From Chryseobacterium sp. PMSZPI (GTDB lineage Bacteria > Bacteroidota > Bacteroidia > Flavobacteriales > Weeksellaceae): DNA of 64,000 bases. Location: assembly GCF_002835665.1 (NCBI RefSeq), contig NZ_PIZV01000070.1, positions 1 through 64,000 of the forward strand. The letters are read 5' to 3'. A program made the translations under genes and the position numbers. Shown in pieces: positions 52,377 to 61,261 of this stretch (positions within the stretch are counted from its first letter, which is position 1; every line of letters begins with the position of its first letter). A model generated the notes under the pieces. That model worked only from the letters and a program-made list of their open reading frames with translations. It was not told the DNA's origin and made no database searches.

Positions 52377-54911
52377 TTATGCAGAATTTCTACTTGCATT
52401 AATGTTTCCAAACAATGATCTGGTCACCAGTTTTTCATAAGCTTCTTTGTTTCCTTCTCCTTTCTGGATCTTCATCAACGCATACTGCTGAATACTAAGC
52501 AATGGTAATACGATCTTCTCACGAATTTTTACGGATTTTCTAGACAACGGATCTTCTTCCTGAAGCATTTTAAATCCGGTTAATTCCAGCATAATATTTT
52601 TTGAAAGTTCATATTCGTCAAACAATACATTCCAGAATACACCAAATTTCGGATTGTTTTTGATATAATATGTCAAAGGAAAATAAGATTTATTCATACT
52701 CATCATAGAGTTTAATACTAATGTCTTAAAGAAGTCGGATCCTTTATACAATTCTCTTACTTCTTCGAGCCTGCCTTGTTCTTTCATCTGTTGCATAGCA
52801 TAACCGAAACCAAAGAATCCGGGAACATTTTGTTTTAACTGTGACCATGATCCTACAAATGGAATGGCTCTCAAATCTTCAAATTTCAGCTCACTTCCAT
52901 TTCCTCTTTTAGATGGACGGCTCCCAATATTGGTTTTACCATAATATTCAAGAGTACTCATCTCTTGAAGGTAAGGAACAAACATTGGATGTGCCTTTAA
53001 ATCTGAATATTTTTTATAACTGATTTCCGCCAGTTCAACAAGTAATGTTCTTTCTTTTTCTGTAAGCTCTTTTTTAGCATTTTTAAATACGTCATTTTCA
53101 ACTCCGGCTGTCAGAAGTTGTTCAAAGTTATATTTTGCCTGCTCTTTATTTCCAAAAATACTGGTAATTGTTTGCCCCTGAATGGTTAATTCAATTTTAT
53201 TATTGGCAATGGTTTTTCCCTGAGAAGCGTAAAAATCATGTGTTTTACCTCCACCTCTGGCAGGCGGTCCTCCTCTACCATCGAAAAATACGACTTTGAT
53301 ATCATTTTGCTCAGAAAGCTTTGTCAAAACTTCTTTGGCTTTATAAATTTCCCAATTGGCTTTAAGATATCCTCCATCTTTTGTTCCATCGGAAAAGCCC
53401 AACATGATAGTCTGTTGATTTCCTCTTCTCTCCAGGTGCTTTTTGTAAACAGGATGTTGGTATAATTCATTCATCACATTCTCGGCGTTAGCCAGACCTT
53501 CCATAGTTTCAAAAAGCGGAACAATATCCATATTGATATCGTCCTCTTTGTATCCGCAAACCTTAAAAAATGCATAAACATTCATTACATCTTTTACAGC
53601 GTCGGAATTGGAAATAATATAACGGTTCATTCCTCTCAATCCGTTCAGGTTTTGAATTTTTGAAACTTGGGAAACCGTCAATAATGTATCTTTTACAATA
53701 TCTTCAAAATCATTAGGATCAACTTTACCTGATGTTTCGATCAGCTTATTGAATTTCTGCTCAGCATCAGCCTCATCTTCTCCATATACTTTTGCAACAA
53801 CCTCATCAATTACTTTCTGATGGATTCTGCTGTCCTGGCGAATATCTAAAGTAGCAAAATGAGTTCCGAAGATCTTGACACGATCTCTGAAATTAATCAA
53901 CAGATCTAAAAACAAGGAATTATGCTCATTAATCAATATTTTTTCCGCTTCATCAGCTTTTTTCAGGATGTTTTCTGCTGTAATAGTTTTGTCATCAAAA
54001 ATTGCTGCATATAAGTCTTCACTCAATTGCGTTAAAACTTCGGAAACCCCTCTGAAGCTTAATCGTCTTCTGATGAATTTCAAATGACTGTAATAGGACT
54101 TCAGAATGGCAGAACGAAGCTCTTCTGCTACTCTTTTCGTAACGTCTGCTGTTACAAAAGGATTGCCATCTCTATCTCCTCCCGGCCAGAAACCTAGCTG
54201 GATAATATCTTCATGTAAGTGGAAATGCCCGTTTCCAAAAGTCTTTTTAATCTTCGTAAACAACTCGCCAATGGTATCATAATACACATATCTCAAATAT
54301 GAAATGATACTCAATGCTTCATCAATAGGAGTTGGTTTTTCTTTATTCACGAAAGGAGTTTTGCCTAACTGCTGTAAAAGCATATCGATTTGCGTCACGG
54401 AATCACTGGTAATTGCTCCCCTTAAATCCTGAATAATCCTTTGTACTGAACTTGGATAAAATTGAGTCGGGTGTGCTGTAAAAACTACCTTTACACTAAA
54501 ATCTTTTAATTTTTCGCGTACTTTTTCAATTTTATGATCCTGATAAGAACGTTCAAAAAGGTTGGTTACTGTTCCATTATCACTTTCTGAGTGAAGATTG
54601 GGAAAAGCAGCATCTTCAATACTGTCAAATAAAACCACCTGTCTTTCTATATACTGGATGATTTTAAAAAGTAACTCCAGTTTCTGATCCTCGGTTTGAA
54701 GATCGGTATGGTTTTTAAAGAATTCTTCAACAATATCCTCAGGGGTTTTCCCAGCTTCATAGCCTGTTCTGCTTTCTTCATAAAGAAACGGAAGCAGCAT
54801 TCCGATATTTGTCATTTTATCATAAGGCAGGCTCATAAATAACGAATTGTAGATCTGGAATTTATTCTCCACGATCTGCCTGAATTTTTCTGCGCGTTGG
54901 TCGTGTATCAT
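52377..54911 (-). CDS. ppc: Phosphoenolpyruvate carboxylase
   Basis: About 844 residues. Carboxylates PEP to oxaloacetate to refill the citric-acid cycle. Key regions: catalytic His in VFTAHPTQ near 140, FWPGGDRDGNP near 240, FFDGRGGPPARGGG near 545 (a variant of FHGRGG in which His is Asp, as I recall for Bacteroidetes enzymes) and LGFSDGTKDGG near 500. A start at 54953 would add 14 residues; I prefer MIHDQRAEKF at 54911, with a TAcaTTTG box just upstream. The start choice is uncertain. Confidence 0.92.
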   Translation of the reverse strand: MIHDQRAEKFRQIVENKFQIYNSLFMSLPYDKMTNIGMLLPFLYEESRTGYEAGKTPEDIVEEFFKNHTDLQTEDQKLELLFKIIQYIERQVVLFDSIEDAAFPNLHSESDNGTVTNLFERSYQDHKIEKVREKLKDFSVKVVFTAHPTQFYPSSVQRIIQDLRGAITSDSVTQIDMLLQQLGKTPFVNKEKPTPIDEALSIISYLRYVYYDTIGELFTKIKKTFGNGHFHLHEDIIQLGFWPGGDRDGNPFVTADVTKRVAEELRSAILKSYYSHLKFIRRRLSFRGVSEVLTQLSEDLYAAIFDDKTITAENILKKADEAEKILINEHNSLFLDLLINFRDRVKIFGTHFATLDIRQDSRIHQKVIDEVVAKVYGEDEADAEQKFNKLIETSGKVDPNDFEDIVKDTLLTVSQVSKIQNLNGLRGMNRYIISNSDAVKDVMNVYAFFKVCGYKEDDINMDIVPLFETMEGLANAENVMNELYQHPVYKKHLERRGNQQTIMLGFSDGTKDGGYLKANWEIYKAKEVLTKLSEQNDIKVVFFDGRGGPPARGGGKTHDFYASQGKTIANNKIELTIQGQTITSIFGNKEQAKYNFEQLLTAGVENDVFKNAKKELTEKERTLLVELAEISYKKYSDLKAHPMFVPYLQEMSTLEYYGKTNIGSRPSKRGNGSELKFEDLRAIPFVGSWSQLKQNVPGFFGFGYAMQQMKEQGRLEEVRELYKGSDFFKTLVLNSMMSMNKSYFPLTYYIKNNPKFGVFWNVLFDEYELSKNIMLELTGFKMLQEEDPLSRKSVKIREKIVLPLLSIQQYALMKIQKGEGNKEAYEKLVTRSLFGNINASRNSA

Positions 54912-55093
54912 AGTAACAAATGTAGGTGATTTTGGAATTAATTTAATTGACAAATGACAAAAAGAAGCTGTACTAAATATATTATTTTCTCCATAAACAT
55001 TTCGTAACTTTGGGCTTCCAATTAATTTTTAAATATAGCTAATAATACAGTTAATACTGCTGATGTTGTATTAAAAATTATTCAAAATTTGTT

Positions 55094-55660
55094 ATGGGTT
55101 ACATCAGAGCATACTACGAACAGATCGTCAAACTACAGGAATCGGAATGGGCATTTATAGCAGGACATTTCCACAGAAAAGTGTATGATAAAAATGAAAT
55201 CATTACTCAACAAGGAGATACCGAAAACTACTTATCTTTTGTAGAATCCGGATTGGTAAGATTTTATATTCCCGATGATGAGTATGGCTATACTTTCAGT
55301 TTTGGTTTTGAAAAAGAATTTACCTGCGCCTACGATTCTTTCCTTACCCAAACTCCTTCTGAATATGAAATGCAGGCATTAACGGAGACTGTAGTATGGC
55401 AAATTTCTTATGATGACCTACAAAAAGTTTATGATCAAACTCATGCGGGAAACCATCTGGGACGTTTTGCTTCTGAAAAACTATTTTTAGCCAAAAATAA
55501 AAGAGAACTTTCTTTGCTGAAACTTACAGCTAAGGAGCGTTATTTAAAATTATTTACGGAACAACCCGAACTCCTGCAGCGTGTGCCTTTGAAGTATATC
55601 GCTTCTTACATTGGAATTACTCCTCAAGCTTTAAGTAGAATCCGTAAACAGATTTATTAA
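55094..55660 (+). CDS. Crp/Fnr-family transcriptional regulator
   Basis: 188 residues: cyclic-nucleotide-binding-like beta-roll (about 25-115) followed by a short C-terminal helix-turn-helix (PLKYIASYIGITPQALSRIRKQ, about 164-185, shown in part). Lacks the cysteine cluster of FNR and the full cAMP pocket cannot be confirmed. Such short Bacteroidetes members often sit alone. A TAacTTTG -7 box at 55005-55012 would give a leader of about 75 bases. Confidence 0.88.
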   Translation: MGYIRAYYEQIVKLQESEWAFIAGHFHRKVYDKNEIITQQGDTENYLSFVESGLVRFYIPDDEYGYTFSFGFEKEFTCAYDSFLTQTPSEYEMQALTETVVWQISYDDLQKVYDQTHAGNHLGRFASEKLFLAKNKRELSLLKLTAKERYLKLFTEQPELLQRVPLKYIASYIGITPQALSRIRKQIY

Positions 55661-55716
55661 CATAGGTTCATTGTATATCTTTTCTGTTCTGCTGAACTTT
55701 GCAGGAAAATACCGCA

Positions 55717-56298
55717 ATGAAACTTTCTATCTTAGCATATGGGAGCCCCATTTTAAAACAAAAATGTATCCCAATACATTCAAATACCCAGGAAATACAG
55801 AAGCTGACAACAGATATGTGGGAAACCATGAAAAATGCCAGCGGATGCGGTTTGGCTTCTTCTCAAATAGGAAAACCTCTACAGCTTTTTATCGTTGATA
55901 GTCAAGTTATTTTTGAAAATATGGATATGGAAGATCAGATCCTTTATTTTGAAAAAAATGATCGAGGAATACAAGAAACTTTTATCAATGCTAAAATCAT
56001 TGGTTCTTCAGAAGAAACCTGGGAAGATTATGAAGGATGTTTGAGCATTCCGGGCCTTTCACAAAAGGTAAAACGTCCTTGGAAAATCACCATTGAATAT
56101 ATGGATAAAGATTTCACCCAACACATCAAAACATTTTCAGGAATGACGGCAAGAGTCATTCAACATGAATATGATCATACTCAAGGTATTTTATATACTG
56201 ATCATTTGAAGCCATTAACAAAAAAGCTTATAGAATCAAAATTGAAAAAGATTATTAATGGAAGTGTGACAACCGGATATTCTATGAAATTTCTATAA
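55717..56298 (+). CDS. def: Peptide deformylase
   Basis: 193-residue metalloenzyme that removes the N-formyl group from new proteins. The three motifs are GCGLASSQIG at 43-52, EGCLS at 106-110 with the metal cysteine C108, and HEYDH at 150-154 with metal histidines H150 and H154. It is a somewhat divergent type and may be a second copy in the genome, since motif 1 is normally GxGLAAxQ. The start at 55717 (MKLSILAYG) is chosen over 55699. Confidence 0.9.
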   Translation: MKLSILAYGSPILKQKCIPIHSNTQEIQKLTTDMWETMKNASGCGLASSQIGKPLQLFIVDSQVIFENMDMEDQILYFEKNDRGIQETFINAKIIGSSEETWEDYEGCLSIPGLSQKVKRPWKITIEYMDKDFTQHIKTFSGMTARVIQHEYDHTQGILYTDHLKPLTKKLIESKLKKIINGSVTTGYSMKFL

Positions 56299-56310
56299 GC
56301 GTTTAGAGTA

Positions 56311-56341
56311 TTGATCAAACATCTTTATTTTTGTAAATTTG
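56311..56341 (+). promoter_or_regulatory. Promoter of the 56359 gene
   Basis: TTG at 56311-56313, a 20-bp spacer and TAAATTTG at 56334-56341. It overlaps the alternative start at 56311 and so supports the ATG at 56359. Confidence 0.65.
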
Positions 56342-56358
56342 CCTTAAAGCACTTTCTT

Positions 56359-56964
56359 ATGAAATCCATCATCGCGTTTTCCTTAATTATCTCCAACCTG
56401 TTTATGGCACAGATCAAGGTTCCCGATGATTACAAAAAAATTCCGGATATCCTGGATACTGTTGATTATTTGTACCCGTTTATTGTACCGGATAAAGAAT
56501 ATGAGTATTGGAGGGTGTTAACTAATGACACCGATCCTGACAAAGCAATCGTCTACGAAAGTCAGGCACCGGATTTTATGACAATTAATGATCCAGCTCC
56601 TGAACAAGGCTTCTTTCAAAAATGTATTGGCAATAACTGCTTCTCATACATCCTGGCTTGTAAAAAAGACAGATCCATATATTTTTCTAATGAGCAACAG
56701 TTAAGGGATTTTATTGGAACCATTGATAATCTTCCTGAAGCTATTCTAATCGCAAAAACCTATGGTTATTCTATAGATACCAATAACCGATTTACCGGTT
56801 CTTATAAAATTGAAAATCAACACATTTCCCTATATGCTTTTAAAGCTAAAGGCTGCCCTGTAACTAAAGAGTCTTTTTTAATTAAAATCAATAGAAAAAC
56901 CGGAAAATTAGAGGCTAAGAGTAATGGAATCTATTCAAAAAGTGAAGATTGCTCTACTCTATAA
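56359..56964 (+). CDS. Hypothetical secreted protein
   Basis: 201 residues with a signal peptide (MKSIIAFSLIISNLFMAQ). The mature part is mixed alpha/beta with three or four cysteines (KCIGNNCFSYILACKKDRS) that could form disulfides. I do not recognise the family. Monocistronic with its own promoter; follows def after 60 bp. Confidence 0.7.
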   Translation: MKSIIAFSLIISNLFMAQIKVPDDYKKIPDILDTVDYLYPFIVPDKEYEYWRVLTNDTDPDKAIVYESQAPDFMTINDPAPEQGFFQKCIGNNCFSYILACKKDRSIYFSNEQQLRDFIGTIDNLPEAILIAKTYGYSIDTNNRFTGSYKIENQHISLYAFKAKGCPVTKESFLIKINRKTGKLEAKSNGIYSKSEDCSTL

Positions 56965-57024
56965 TACATCAAAATGCACTAATGAATTATTTTGTCGGAA
57001 AAACATCTCGTTAATTTTGGTTTG

Positions 57025-57123
57025 AAAACCTATAGGTTTTACTGAATATAGAGATTTTCAACAGGCATTCTTATATTTTTTGCCACGAATGCTCGAATTA
57101 TTTTATTAGTGCATTCGTGGCAA
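57025..57123. repeat. Two palindromes in the 56359 gene-lpdA gap
   Basis: AAAACCTATAGGTTTT at 57025-57040 is a perfect 16-bp palindrome. TTGCCACGAATGC (57080-57092) and GCATTCGTGGCAA (57111-57123) form a perfect 13-bp stem with an 18-base loop. Neither has the T run of a standard terminator. The second looks like a member of the GCCACGAATGC repeats I recall from Bacteroidetes; only one copy is in this window. Confidence 0.6.
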
Positions 57124-57183
57124 TATAAAACATTAGTTAAAACACCTTACACACTCGTGTTTCACCAGCCAATATCATCTTTA

Positions 57184-58584
57184 TCAAATATTAATAGCAC
57201 CTTGTCCTGATGCGATCAAATACGCTTCTTTCAATGTTTCAGAATAGGTCGGATGCGCATAGGAAATTCGGAACATATCTTCTGCAGTTACTTCATATTC
57301 CTGTGCAATAACTCCTTGTGCAATTAAATCGGCGGCCCTTGCTCCAATGACATGGACTCCTAAAACTTCACCATATCTGGGATCAACCAAGACTTTGGCA
57401 AACCCATCCGTATCCATAGATGCTCTGGCTCTCGCACTAGCCGAAAACGGGAATTTACCTACATTAAAAGGAATATTATTCTTTGTCAAATATTCTTCTG
57501 TATATCCTACAGAAGCTACTTCGGGCCACGTATATACTACAGAAGGAATACGATTATAATGAATATGGTGCTTTTGGCCATTGATAGTTTCCACTACAAA
57601 AACACCTTCCTCTTCGGCTTTATGGGCTAACATTGCTCCACCAATAACGTCCCCAACGGCATATATATTTGAAACGGCAGTCTGGTTATTTTCATTAACT
57701 TTAATAAATCCACGATCGTCAAGTTGTACATCTGTATTTTCCAACCCCAACCCTTTTACATAAGGGCTTCTTCCAACTGCTACCAAAACATAATCGGCTT
57801 CCACTGTTTCTTCTGCTCCATTTTTGTCTTTAAAAAACACCTGAGCCGAAGAGCCTGTATTTTGTGTTTTATATACTGAATGGTTCAACCGAATATCAAC
57901 TCCTTCTTTCTTTAGAATTTTCTGAAGATTTTTTCCTAATTCATGATCCATTGTTGCAATGAGATAATCTGCGTATTCAAGGATGGTAACTTTTGTACCG
58001 ATACGGTTGAATATTGATGCCATTTCTACTCCAATTACTCCGCCTCCTATAATCACCATTGATTCAGGTTTTTGTTCTAAAGATAAAGCTTCAGTAGAAG
58101 TAATAATTCTTTGCTTATCGATTGTCACTCCCGGAATCGTTGAAGGTTTTGATCCTGAGGCAATGATATAGTTTTGAGCGGTCACTTCAATGGTTTCAGT
58201 ATCATTGGTTACTCTTATTGTCATATTGTTGACGAAACTGGCTGTCCCTTTTAAACGAGTAATTTTATTTTTACTCATCAAAAAGTTAAGCCCATCTGTA
58301 TTTTTTGAAACCACTTCTGCTTTTCTTTTATACATTTGGGAAAAGTCCAGCTCAATATGTTCCAGCTTAATTCCATGCTCCTTAAATTGATGATGAGCAT
58401 CTGAATAATGATGAGTACTATCCAACAATGCCTTTGTCGGTATACATCCTACGTTGGTACAGGTTCCTCCCAATGTATCATACTTTTCAATAATTAGTGT
58501 TTTATATCCAAGTTGAGCACTTCTTATTGCTGCCACATATCCACCGGGTCCGGATCCTATTACGGCTATATCATAATATTCCAT
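57184..58584 (-). CDS. lpdA: Dihydrolipoyl dehydrogenase
   Basis: 466-residue flavoprotein disulfide reductase. FAD motif GSGPGGYVAA at 10-19, redox pair C42 and C47 in GGTCTNVGCIPTK, NAD-binding GGGVIGVEMAS near 180, AVGDV near 310 and C-terminal HAHPT-type SYAHPTYSE. Regenerates lipoyl groups of 2-oxoacid dehydrogenases or the glycine system. No E1/E2 genes are adjacent, so it is a free-standing copy. Divergent from the HxlR gene and apparently controlled by it. Confidence 0.93.
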   Translation of the reverse strand: MEYYDIAVIGSGPGGYVAAIRSAQLGYKTLIIEKYDTLGGTCTNVGCIPTKALLDSTHHYSDAHHQFKEHGIKLEHIELDFSQMYKRKAEVVSKNTDGLNFLMSKNKITRLKGTASFVNNMTIRVTNDTETIEVTAQNYIIASGSKPSTIPGVTIDKQRIITSTEALSLEQKPESMVIIGGGVIGVEMASIFNRIGTKVTILEYADYLIATMDHELGKNLQKILKKEGVDIRLNHSVYKTQNTGSSAQVFFKDKNGAEETVEADYVLVAVGRSPYVKGLGLENTDVQLDDRGFIKVNENNQTAVSNIYAVGDVIGGAMLAHKAEEEGVFVVETINGQKHHIHYNRIPSVVYTWPEVASVGYTEEYLTKNNIPFNVGKFPFSASARARASMDTDGFAKVLVDPRYGEVLGVHVIGARAADLIAQGVIAQEYEVTAEDMFRISYAHPTYSETLKEAYLIASGQGAINI

Positions 58585-58614
58585 TTGATTTATTAATTTT
58601 TTATGATTAATTTT

Positions 58615-58663
58615 ACTTGCAAAATAAAAGCAAATCTAAAATAATCACTTTTAATTTGCAAGT
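58615..58663. promoter_or_regulatory. Inverted-repeat operator covering the lpdA promoter
   Basis: ACTTGCAAAATAAAAG (58615-58630) and CTTTTAATTTGCAAGT (58648-58663) are inverted repeats matching at 14 of 16 positions, centre-to-centre 33 bp apart. Inside, on the minus strand, is an lpdA promoter: TTG at 58661-58659, 20-bp spacer, TAGATTTG at 58638-58631. Placement fits binding by the adjacent HxlR regulator. Confidence 0.7.
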
Positions 58664-58683
58664 ATTATTTCAATATTAACATT

Positions 58684-59088
58684 ATGAGTAAAAAAAGGTC
58701 AGACTGTCCTATCAGTTGTTCTCTGGAAATATGGGGGGATAAATGGTCACTATTAATCATCCGTGATCTGATGCTTAAAAAAGAATGTACCTATGGAGAA
58801 CTGCAAAAAGCTGATGAAAAAATAGCGTCCAATATTCTTGCAACCAGACTTCAACATCTTCTTGAAAACGGAATCATTGACAAAAAAAATCATCCTGATA
58901 ATAAATTGAAAATCATCTATTATCTTACCCCAAAAGGCATTGATCTGGTTCCCATAATTGTTGAAATTAATCTTTGGGGCGATCGATACCTGACCATTCC
59001 TGAGGACAGGAAAAAATTGCTTGAAGATATCAAAAAAGATAAGGAAGGTTTTATAAAAAGGGCAAAATCCTATCTTTCTGAGAGTTAA
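58684..59088 (+). CDS. HxlR-family transcriptional regulator, possible thiol sensor
   Basis: 134-residue MarR/HxlR-like winged helix, beginning with CPISCSLEIWGDKWSLLIIRDLM, cited in part, the family hallmark. Two cysteines, C8 and C12, sit just before helix 1, where HypR and YodB have their redox-sensing cysteines. Divergent from lpdA and followed by an iron alcohol dehydrogenase, which fits control of electrophile or redox defence. The sensing role is inference. Confidence 0.9.
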   Translation: MSKKRSDCPISCSLEIWGDKWSLLIIRDLMLKKECTYGELQKADEKIASNILATRLQHLLENGIIDKKNHPDNKLKIIYYLTPKGIDLVPIIVEINLWGDRYLTIPEDRKKLLEDIKKDKEGFIKRAKSYLSES

Positions 59089-59215
59089 AAATTCATCTAC
59101 AATCTTTGTTATTATAATAGCTTTTATTAAACTAAGTCATAGCAATTTTAGAATTTCATTAACTCAATTTTTCTTTTTCATTCCGTACATTTGAATTAAA
59201 ATAAATTTAAGAACA

Positions 59216-60379
59216 ATGCTTAATTTCGAGTTTAAAAATCCAACTAAAATACTTTTCGGAAAGGGAGAAATCGCTAAAATTTCTAACGAGATTCCTAAAG
59301 ATGCAAAAATATTGATGATTTATGGTGGTGGAAGTATCAAAAACAATGGCGTTTATGATCAGGTAAAAACAGCTTTAAAAGGTCATGATCTCTATGAATT
59401 TGGAGGTGTTCCGGCTAATCCGGAATACGAGGTATTGATTGATGCCATCAACTTCATTAAAGAAAAAAATATCACTTATCTTCTTGCTGTAGGTGGCGGT
59501 TCAGTTATTGACGGAACAAAATTTATTTCTGCGGCAGTCAATTACAATGGTGAACCTTGGGATATTCTGAGAAAGCAGGTCAGAACGTTTGAAGGGGAAG
59601 GAATGCCTTTTGGTAGTATTTTAACGTTGCCTGCTACAGGATCTGAAATGAACTCAGGATATGTAATTTCCAGAAGAGAAACTAACGAAAAATTATCGTC
59701 GGGAGGTCCGGGGCTTTTTCCTCAGTTTTCGGTTTTAGATCCTGAAGTAATCAGGTCTATTCCTAAAAACCAAATTGTAAATGGGCTTACAGACGCTTAT
59801 ACCCATGTTTTGGAACAGTATATGACAGCGCCTTCTTCTGCTGATCTTCAGGAAAGAATCGCAGAAAGTATTCTAATCAGTCTTCAGGAAACAGCGCCTA
59901 AAGTATTGGCTGATGACTTTAATTATGATGCTGCAGGCAACTTTATGTGGTGTTGTACAATGGCATTGAATGGTCTTATCCAGAAAGGAGTGATTACAGA
60001 TTGGGCTGTACATGCAATGGGCCACGAATTAACGGCTTATTTTGGTATTGATCATGCAAGAACGCTGGCTATCATTGCTCCTTCTCATTATCGCTATAAT
60101 TTTAATGATAAAAAAGGTAAACTGGCTCAATATGCTGAAAGAGTTTGGGGAATCAAAGATGGCAGTGTTGAAGAAAAAGCAGAACTGGGAATCCAAAAAC
60201 TGGAAGAATTCTTCCACAGTTTGCACATCAAAACCAAGCTTTCAGAATATACGGAAGATTATAAAGGAACTGCTGAAAGAGTGGAGAAAGCATTTACAGA
60301 GAGAAACTGGATGGGCCTTGGAGAATATAAAAAATTAACACCTCAGGATGCTTCTAAAATTGTAGAAATGAGCTACTAG
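59216..60379 (+). CDS. Iron-containing alcohol dehydrogenase, YqhD-like
   Basis: 387 residues, class III alcohol dehydrogenase. GGGSIKNNGVYDQ near 37-49 and GGGSVIDGTKF near 94-104 bind NADP; the metal ligands lie in DAYTHVLEQY near 193-202 and WAVHAMGHELTAYFGIDHARTLAI near 262-285 (cited in part). Matches the BdhA/YqhD branch that reduces aldehydes with NADPH. Same strand as, and 127 bp after, the HxlR gene. Confidence 0.92.
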   Translation: MLNFEFKNPTKILFGKGEIAKISNEIPKDAKILMIYGGGSIKNNGVYDQVKTALKGHDLYEFGGVPANPEYEVLIDAINFIKEKNITYLLAVGGGSVIDGTKFISAAVNYNGEPWDILRKQVRTFEGEGMPFGSILTLPATGSEMNSGYVISRRETNEKLSSGGPGLFPQFSVLDPEVIRSIPKNQIVNGLTDAYTHVLEQYMTAPSSADLQERIAESILISLQETAPKVLADDFNYDAAGNFMWCCTMALNGLIQKGVITDWAVHAMGHELTAYFGIDHARTLAIIAPSHYRYNFNDKKGKLAQYAERVWGIKDGSVEEKAELGIQKLEEFFHSLHIKTKLSEYTEDYKGTAERVEKAFTERNWMGLGEYKKLTPQDASKIVEMSY

Positions 60380-60426
60380 AAAATACAGGTTTTAGGCTGA
60401 GAGATCTTTGATTATAGGTTTTGGCT

Positions 60427-60508
60427 AAAGCCGAATGAATATGAATTTTATAATGGGGCGGGCTTCCTTCGTCTACGCTCAGGATCATAACCCGCCCCTA
60501 TTGATATT
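60427..60508. repeat. GGCTAAAGCC dispersed double-hairpin repeat, copy 2
   Basis: GGCTAAAGCCGAATGAATATG, then TTATAATGG, then a GGGGCGGGCTT...ACCCGCCCC stem with an internal CCTTCGTCTACGCTCAGGAT loop, then CTATTGATATTGATAT. Same order of parts as copy 1 at 52264-52330. Confidence 0.65.
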
Positions 60509-60540
60509 GATATATCCATATGAATAGTAGTTTAATAACA

Positions 60541-60582
60541 TTATCTTTTATCTTTTATCTTTTATCTTTTATCTTTTATCTT
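60541..60582. repeat. Heptamer tandem repeat (TTTTATC, about six copies)
   Basis: Perfect 7-bp array TTATC TTTTATC x5 TT. With the repeat above it fills much of the 358-bp gap (60380-60737) after the alcohol dehydrogenase; nothing else is seen there besides AT-rich upstream sequence of the lipoprotein gene. Confidence 0.9.
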
Positions 60583-60737
60583 AATAAATCTCCCATTATT
60601 TAGAACCACCTCTGTCTAGCATTTCACACAACCTTTCAAGAATTACCTTATTTACAAACATTTGTTTGAAAAATCACGATTTCATTATTAATATTTCAAA
60701 TTTATTTATATTTTAGCATATTCTTAAATTTGTGAAA

Positions 60738-61199
60738 ATGAAAAAACAACTACTTTTATTTGCCTTTTCTGCATTGGCACTTACTTCTTGTAAAGATGAT
60801 GATCTTCAAGCTTACGAAATGGATATGATGAAAGGAGACTGGAAAGAAGTTAAGACCGAAATCATTTCCGGAAAAGATAATAAAACAGTAATTAAGTCCT
60901 TTCCTACAGTGGGATGTGCTACCAAAAATACACTTTTCTTCAGAACAGATTTTTATGTAAGTTATACAGCTTATACAGGAACAGGAGCAGATTGCCAGAT
61001 GAATGGGAAAAGTGAAGGAAAATACACTTATGATCAGGAATCTAAAACACTGGGAATCAAGTTTGATAATGAAGAAAATATCGATTACAGAGTAGATATA
61101 TTAACTAACAGAGATCTAAGATTAGCACAAAAATCCGGTAATCTTGATATGGATGGGGATAAAATTCCGGATATTACCTATATTACTTATAAAAGATAA
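60738..61199 (+). CDS. Lipocalin-like lipoprotein
   Basis: 153 residues with lipobox LTSC (signal MKKQLLLFAFSALALTSC). After an acidic DDD stretch the mature part is an all-beta fold starting MKGDWKEVKTEI and containing GKSEGKYTYDQESKTLGIKF, the pattern of Bacteroidetes lipocalin-like domains. A GTG at 60732 is the alternative start. Ligand unknown. Confidence 0.75.
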   Translation: MKKQLLLFAFSALALTSCKDDDLQAYEMDMMKGDWKEVKTEIISGKDNKTVIKSFPTVGCATKNTLFFRTDFYVSYTAYTGTGADCQMNGKSEGKYTYDQESKTLGIKFDNEENIDYRVDILTNRDLRLAQKSGNLDMDGDKIPDITYITYKR

Positions 61200-61204
61200 A
61201 GTAC

Positions 61205-61232
61205 AACTCTCGTCAATCGAGAGTTTTTTATT
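61205..61232 (+). terminator. Intrinsic terminator after the 60738 gene
   Basis: AACTCTCG and CGAGAGTT pair around TCAAT, followed by TTTTATTAC. Confidence 0.9.
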
Positions 61233-61261
61233 ACTTTTATCTCAAATTTAAACCTGAATTC

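Noticed and set aside
60541..60582. CRISPR-like array
   Set aside because: Units are 7 bp without spacers; it is a simple tandem repeat. No CRISPR or cas genes were seen elsewhere.
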